Below, piece by piece: positions 61,599 through 64,000 of a stretch of DNA of 64,000 nt. The notes beneath the pieces are model-generated. The model had not been told where the DNA came from. It saw only the letters and a list, made by a program, of their open reading frames with translations, and did not search any database. The DNA comes from DASRWI01 sp035654655 (GTDB lineage: Bacteria; Bacteroidota; Ignavibacteria; Ignavibacteriales; Ignavibacteriaceae). The translations under genes were made by a program, and so were the position numbers. The first letter of the stretch is position 1. Every line of letters begins with the position of its first letter. The DNA is taken from assembly GCA_035654655.1 (NCBI GenBank), contig DASRWI010000021.1, forward strand, positions 173,440 to 237,439, given 5' to 3'.

Positions 61599-62627
61599 AT
61601 GAACTATATAGATTTAAGAAGCGATACAGTTACGCGTCCATCTGAAGAGATGCGCAAAGCAATGTATCAGGCAGAAGTAGGTGATGATGTTTTTTCAGAA
61701 GACCCTACTATAAACAAATTGCAGGAATATGCTGCAGAACTTTTGGGTAAAGAAGCCGCTTTATATGTAACAAGCGGTACTATGGGGAATCAAATTTGTT
61801 TGAATGTTTTAACTTCACCAGGTGATGAAGTTATTTGCGAAATGGATGCTCATATTTTTAATTATGAAAGCGGTTCACCAGCAGTTTTGAGCGGCATTCA
61901 GTTAATGCCGTTAATAGGAAACAAAGGTGTTCTTACACCTGAACAGATTGAACCTTTTATTCGTCCTGCAAGTGCATACTATATGCCAAGAACAAAAGTT
62001 ATTGAAGTTGAAAATACTCACAATAGAGCAGGCGGAACAATTCATCCAATTGAAAATATTATTGCTTTAAAAAATCTTGCAAAAAAATATAATTTATATT
62101 TTCATTTAGATGGTGCTCGCATTTGGAATGCATCTGTTAAAACTGAAATACCTGTCAAAGAATATGCACAGCATTTTGATTCTATTTCATGCTGTTTATC
62201 TAAAGGATTGGGCGCTCCTGTAGGTTCAATAATTGCAGGTACAAAAGATTTTATAAAAGAAGCATTTAGAATTCGTAAAGCCTGGGGTGGTGGTATGAGA
62301 CAAGCAGGAATAATTGCTGCTGGTGGTTTATACGCACTTAAAAATAACATTAGCAGATTAGCAGAAGACCACGAAAAAGCTCAGCTTCTTGCTAAATGTA
62401 TTTGTGAAAACAGCAATTTAGGAATTGATATGGATGCAGTTCATACAAACATCCTCATATTCAAACCTCTTAAAATATCTGTTCCTGAATCAATTAAGAG
62501 ACTTAAAGAAAAGGGTGTTCTAGTTTCACAAGGGAAGGTAGATTCTATACGTGCAGTCACACACTTGGATGTTTCTTTCGAGCAAATTAATCAGACAATT
62601 AAAATTATTAATGAGGTTTTTGCTTAA
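61599..62627 (+). CDS. Low-specificity L-threonine aldolase
   Basis: This PLP enzyme splits L-threonine or allo-threonine to glycine and acetaldehyde. The 342-aa protein has the family start IDLRSDTVTRPSEEMRKAM, then VGDDVFSEDPTINKLQEYAA and FHLDGARIWNA with the PLP Asp. SCCLSKGLGAPVGSIIAG contains the Schiff-base Lys. It starts 5 bp after lnt and shares its last base with the thioesterase start. Confidence 0.93.
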   Translation: MNYIDLRSDTVTRPSEEMRKAMYQAEVGDDVFSEDPTINKLQEYAAELLGKEAALYVTSGTMGNQICLNVLTSPGDEVICEMDAHIFNYESGSPAVLSGIQLMPLIGNKGVLTPEQIEPFIRPASAYYMPRTKVIEVENTHNRAGGTIHPIENIIALKNLAKKYNLYFHLDGARIWNASVKTEIPVKEYAQHFDSISCCLSKGLGAPVGSIIAGTKDFIKEAFRIRKAWGGGMRQAGIIAAGGLYALKNNISRLAEDHEKAQLLAKCICENSNLGIDMDAVHTNILIFKPLKISVPESIKRLKEKGVLVSQGKVDSIRAVTHLDVSFEQINQTIKIINEVFA

Positions 62628-63079
62628 TGGATTTAAGTGGATTCAATCATAAAACCACGGTTCACGTCCGCTTCCACGAAGTTGATATGCTTGGTGTTTG
62701 TAATAATGCAGTATACATTAACTATTTGGAAGATGCCAGACTAAAGTATATTAAAGCAATTGGAATGATGCCGAAGGAAGGAATTTTTTCTGATGGTAAA
62801 ATTTATTTTATTGTTAGAAATGAAATTAACTACAGAGGTCATGCATTCTTTGATGATGAACTTAATATTTATACACGGGTTGAATATATAAAAAATTCAA
62901 GTTTTGGTTTTGACCACTTAGTCGTAAATACAAGAACCGGCGAAGTTATTGCAGATGGTAAAGGTGTAATTGCAAATGTTGACCCAGAAACAAGAAAATC
63001 ATCTCCCTTATCAGATAAATTTGTTAATACAGTTTTAGCTTTTGATAAAGATGTCCAATTATTAAGAGATATATCGTGA
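62627..63079 (+). CDS. Acyl-CoA thioesterase of the 4-hydroxybenzoyl-CoA (4HBT) hotdog family
   Basis: The 150-aa hotdog-fold protein has the 4HBT signature VRFHEVDMLGVCNNAVYINYLEDAR, including the catalytic Asp region, and ISYRGHAFFDDEL-type (INYRGHAFFDDELNIYTRV). It hydrolyses acyl- or aroyl-CoA thioesters; the substrate is unknown. It overlaps the exonuclease gene by 4 nt. Confidence 0.9.
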   Translation: MDLSGFNHKTTVHVRFHEVDMLGVCNNAVYINYLEDARLKYIKAIGMMPKEGIFSDGKIYFIVRNEINYRGHAFFDDELNIYTRVEYIKNSSFGFDHLVVNTRTGEVIADGKGVIANVDPETRKSSPLSDKFVNTVLAFDKDVQLLRDIS

Positions 63080-63768
63080 CTAGAAAAATTGTCCTTGATA
63101 TAGAAACCTCATCGTATGATTTAAATACTTTTTCTGAAAGTCAACAGGAATATCTATTCCGCTATGTTGATAAAGAAAAAGATGAAACTTTAAAACAGCA
63201 AAAGTATGATGATGCTTTAAGGATGCTTAGTATTTATCCATATACTGCCAAAGCAATTGTAATAAGTTTGTTCGATTCAGTTAATGAAAAGTATTACACT
63301 TATTATGAAAACAATAATCTTGAAGAATGGAGCAATGAAGAGGGAACGCATCTTTATAAAGGTTTAACTGAACCTGAAATGCTCGAATCTTTCTGGAGAA
63401 TTATTGACAAAGCAGACCAGATAATTACATTTAATGGTAAAGTGTTTGATATTCCTTTTTTAATGCTTCGTTCAGCTATGCTTAGAGTTAAACCATCAAA
63501 GAATTTCCTTAAGTATAAGTATGAAAATAAATCTCATATAGATTTATTAGAGCAATTAACTTTTTGCGGATTAACAAAAAAGTTTAATTTAGATTTTTAT
63601 TGTCAGGCATTTGGAGTTCCATCTCCAAAGCAAAAAGGGATAAATGGAATGGAAGTAAAAAACTATTATGAAGCTGGGAAAATAAAAGAAGTGGCTATGT
63701 ATTGCCGCGATGACGTTGAAGCTACTTATGAGCTTTATAAAATTTGGAATGAATATTTGAATATATAA
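63076..63768 (+). CDS. RNase H-fold 3'-5' exonuclease (DEDD family, WlaX-like)
   Basis: The 230-aa predicted exonuclease has D8/E10 (VLDIETS), D125 (TFNGKVFDIPFL) and D213 (YCRDDVEAT) at the DEDD positions, so it is probably active on single-stranded DNA or RNA. It closes the long plus-strand run that begins at ybjQ/era. The start is a GTG overlapping the thioesterase gene. A terminator follows within 10 bp. Confidence 0.88.
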   Translation: MTRKIVLDIETSSYDLNTFSESQQEYLFRYVDKEKDETLKQQKYDDALRMLSIYPYTAKAIVISLFDSVNEKYYTYYENNNLEEWSNEEGTHLYKGLTEPEMLESFWRIIDKADQIITFNGKVFDIPFLMLRSAMLRVKPSKNFLKYKYENKSHIDLLEQLTFCGLTKKFNLDFYCQAFGVPSPKQKGINGMEVKNYYEAGKIKEVAMYCRDDVEATYELYKIWNEYLNI

Positions 63769-63773
63769 TTCTT

Positions 63774-63812
63774 TAAAAAAGATGACATCTTTTTAAAAGA
63801 TGTCATCTTTAC
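63774..63812. terminator. Intrinsic terminator, same GATGACATC hairpin as at 54656
   Basis: The stem AAAGATGACATC/GATGTCATCTTT with A- and T-runs lies between the convergent exonuclease and T9SS cargo genes. Confidence 0.85.
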
Positions 63813-63826
63813 TCTCCAAAATAATT

Positions 63827-64000
63827 TTACTTCAACAAAATCATTTTTTTCACATTATTATAATCACCACTGCTTAACTTATAAAAATAAGTTCCTGAAG
63901 TAAGTTCAGATGCATTAAAAGAAACATTAAATGTCCCTGCTTCTTTAAATTCATCAACAAGGGTTTTTACTTCTCTACCAAGCACATCATAAATAATTAA
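63827..64000 (-). CDS. T9SS cargo protein, C-terminal sorting domain only (gene continues beyond window)
   Basis: The 57 codons visible encode the end of a T9SS sorting domain: LIIYDVLGREVKTLVDEFKEAG, then FNASELTSGTYFYKLSSGD and KKMILLK with a TAA stop. The rest of the gene, including start and catalytic or structural domains, lies to the right of the window. The protein should be secreted by the Por/T9SS route; its function cannot be judged from this piece. Confidence 0.9.
   Translation of the reverse strand, partial: LIIYDVLGREVKTLVDEFKEAGTFNVSFNASELTSGTYFYKLSSGDYNNVKKMILLK

Overview
The window is AT-rich DNA with tightly packed genes and fits a member of the Ignavibacteria (Bacteroidota/Chlorobiota group). 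The strongest clue is five copies, whole or partial, of the type IX secretion (T9SS) C-terminal sorting domain. It opens with NYPNPFNP, runs through a YDxLG(N/R) core and ends in KKM(I/V)L(M/L)K (genes ending at 14195, 38361, 53025, 54652 and 63827). DUF2851, DUF971, DUF6249, bifunctional-nuclease and ECF sigma genes, and frequent starts without a Shine-Dalgarno sequence, fit the same group. The taxonomic call is an inference; no rRNA gene is present.

Layout. 77-7546: metal-efflux region, with a His-rich small membrane protein, a CzcCBA/CusCBA-type RND system (461-5990), a 0.5-kb palindrome-rich tandem array (6003-6548) and a CDF exporter. 7571-14195: a diverged tandem duplication of [leader + small outer-membrane-type protein + large secreted zinc phospholipase C/P1-nuclease-like protein]. 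The first large gene is fused in frame to the C-terminal half of an LD-carboxypeptidase. 14288-20645: tRNA-Leu, murA, a membrane metallopeptidase-like protein, an AI-2E family permease and a CCA-adding-type nucleotidyltransferase. 20670-31666: VOC protein, homocysteine methyltransferase and MtaA/UroD-like methyltransferase (with a corrinoid protein 8 kb away), a beta-hydroxyacid dehydrogenase, DUF2851, bifunctional nuclease, etfBA, clpS and typA. 31772-38605: hybrid two-component protein, lipoprotein, S1/P1 nuclease, secreted GH13 amylase and a 54-aa protein. 38653-43592: TrmH-type methylase, DUF971, glycosyltransferase, CorC/HlyC-type protein, tRNA-Thr, two small proteins and a cold-shock-domain protein. 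43861-49304: thiolase, hisS, PTS EIIA, aminotransferase and a TIGR02391-like protein. 49585-52968: MBL hydrolase, Rieske protein, queG, an interspersed inverted repeat and trxB. 53025-54652: two truncated T9SS-cargo genes abutting head to head. 54706-56229: DUF6249 and an ECF sigma/membrane partner pair. 56419-63768: a long co-directional run (ybjQ-type, era, EamA, acylphosphatase, ispF, DedA, lnt, threonine aldolase, thioesterase, exonuclease), mostly with overlapping ends. The window ends inside another T9SS cargo gene on the minus strand.

How genes work together. The RND complex and CDF exporter form a two-step metal export route (cytoplasm to periplasm to outside). EtfAB with the thiolase suggests beta-oxidation or related acyl-CoA metabolism. 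The MtaA-like protein, corrinoid protein and homocysteine methyltransferase together could make a folate-module-free, split methionine-forming methyl transfer system. Most of the window is ordinary housekeeping chromosome. The points most worth checking are the phospholipase/LD-carboxypeptidase chimera inside the duplication, the typA gene with no canonical start ahead of its P-loop, the head-to-head truncated T9SS genes, the palindromic arrays and the split corrinoid methyltransferase set. No phage, insertion sequence, transposase gene or CRISPR array was seen.
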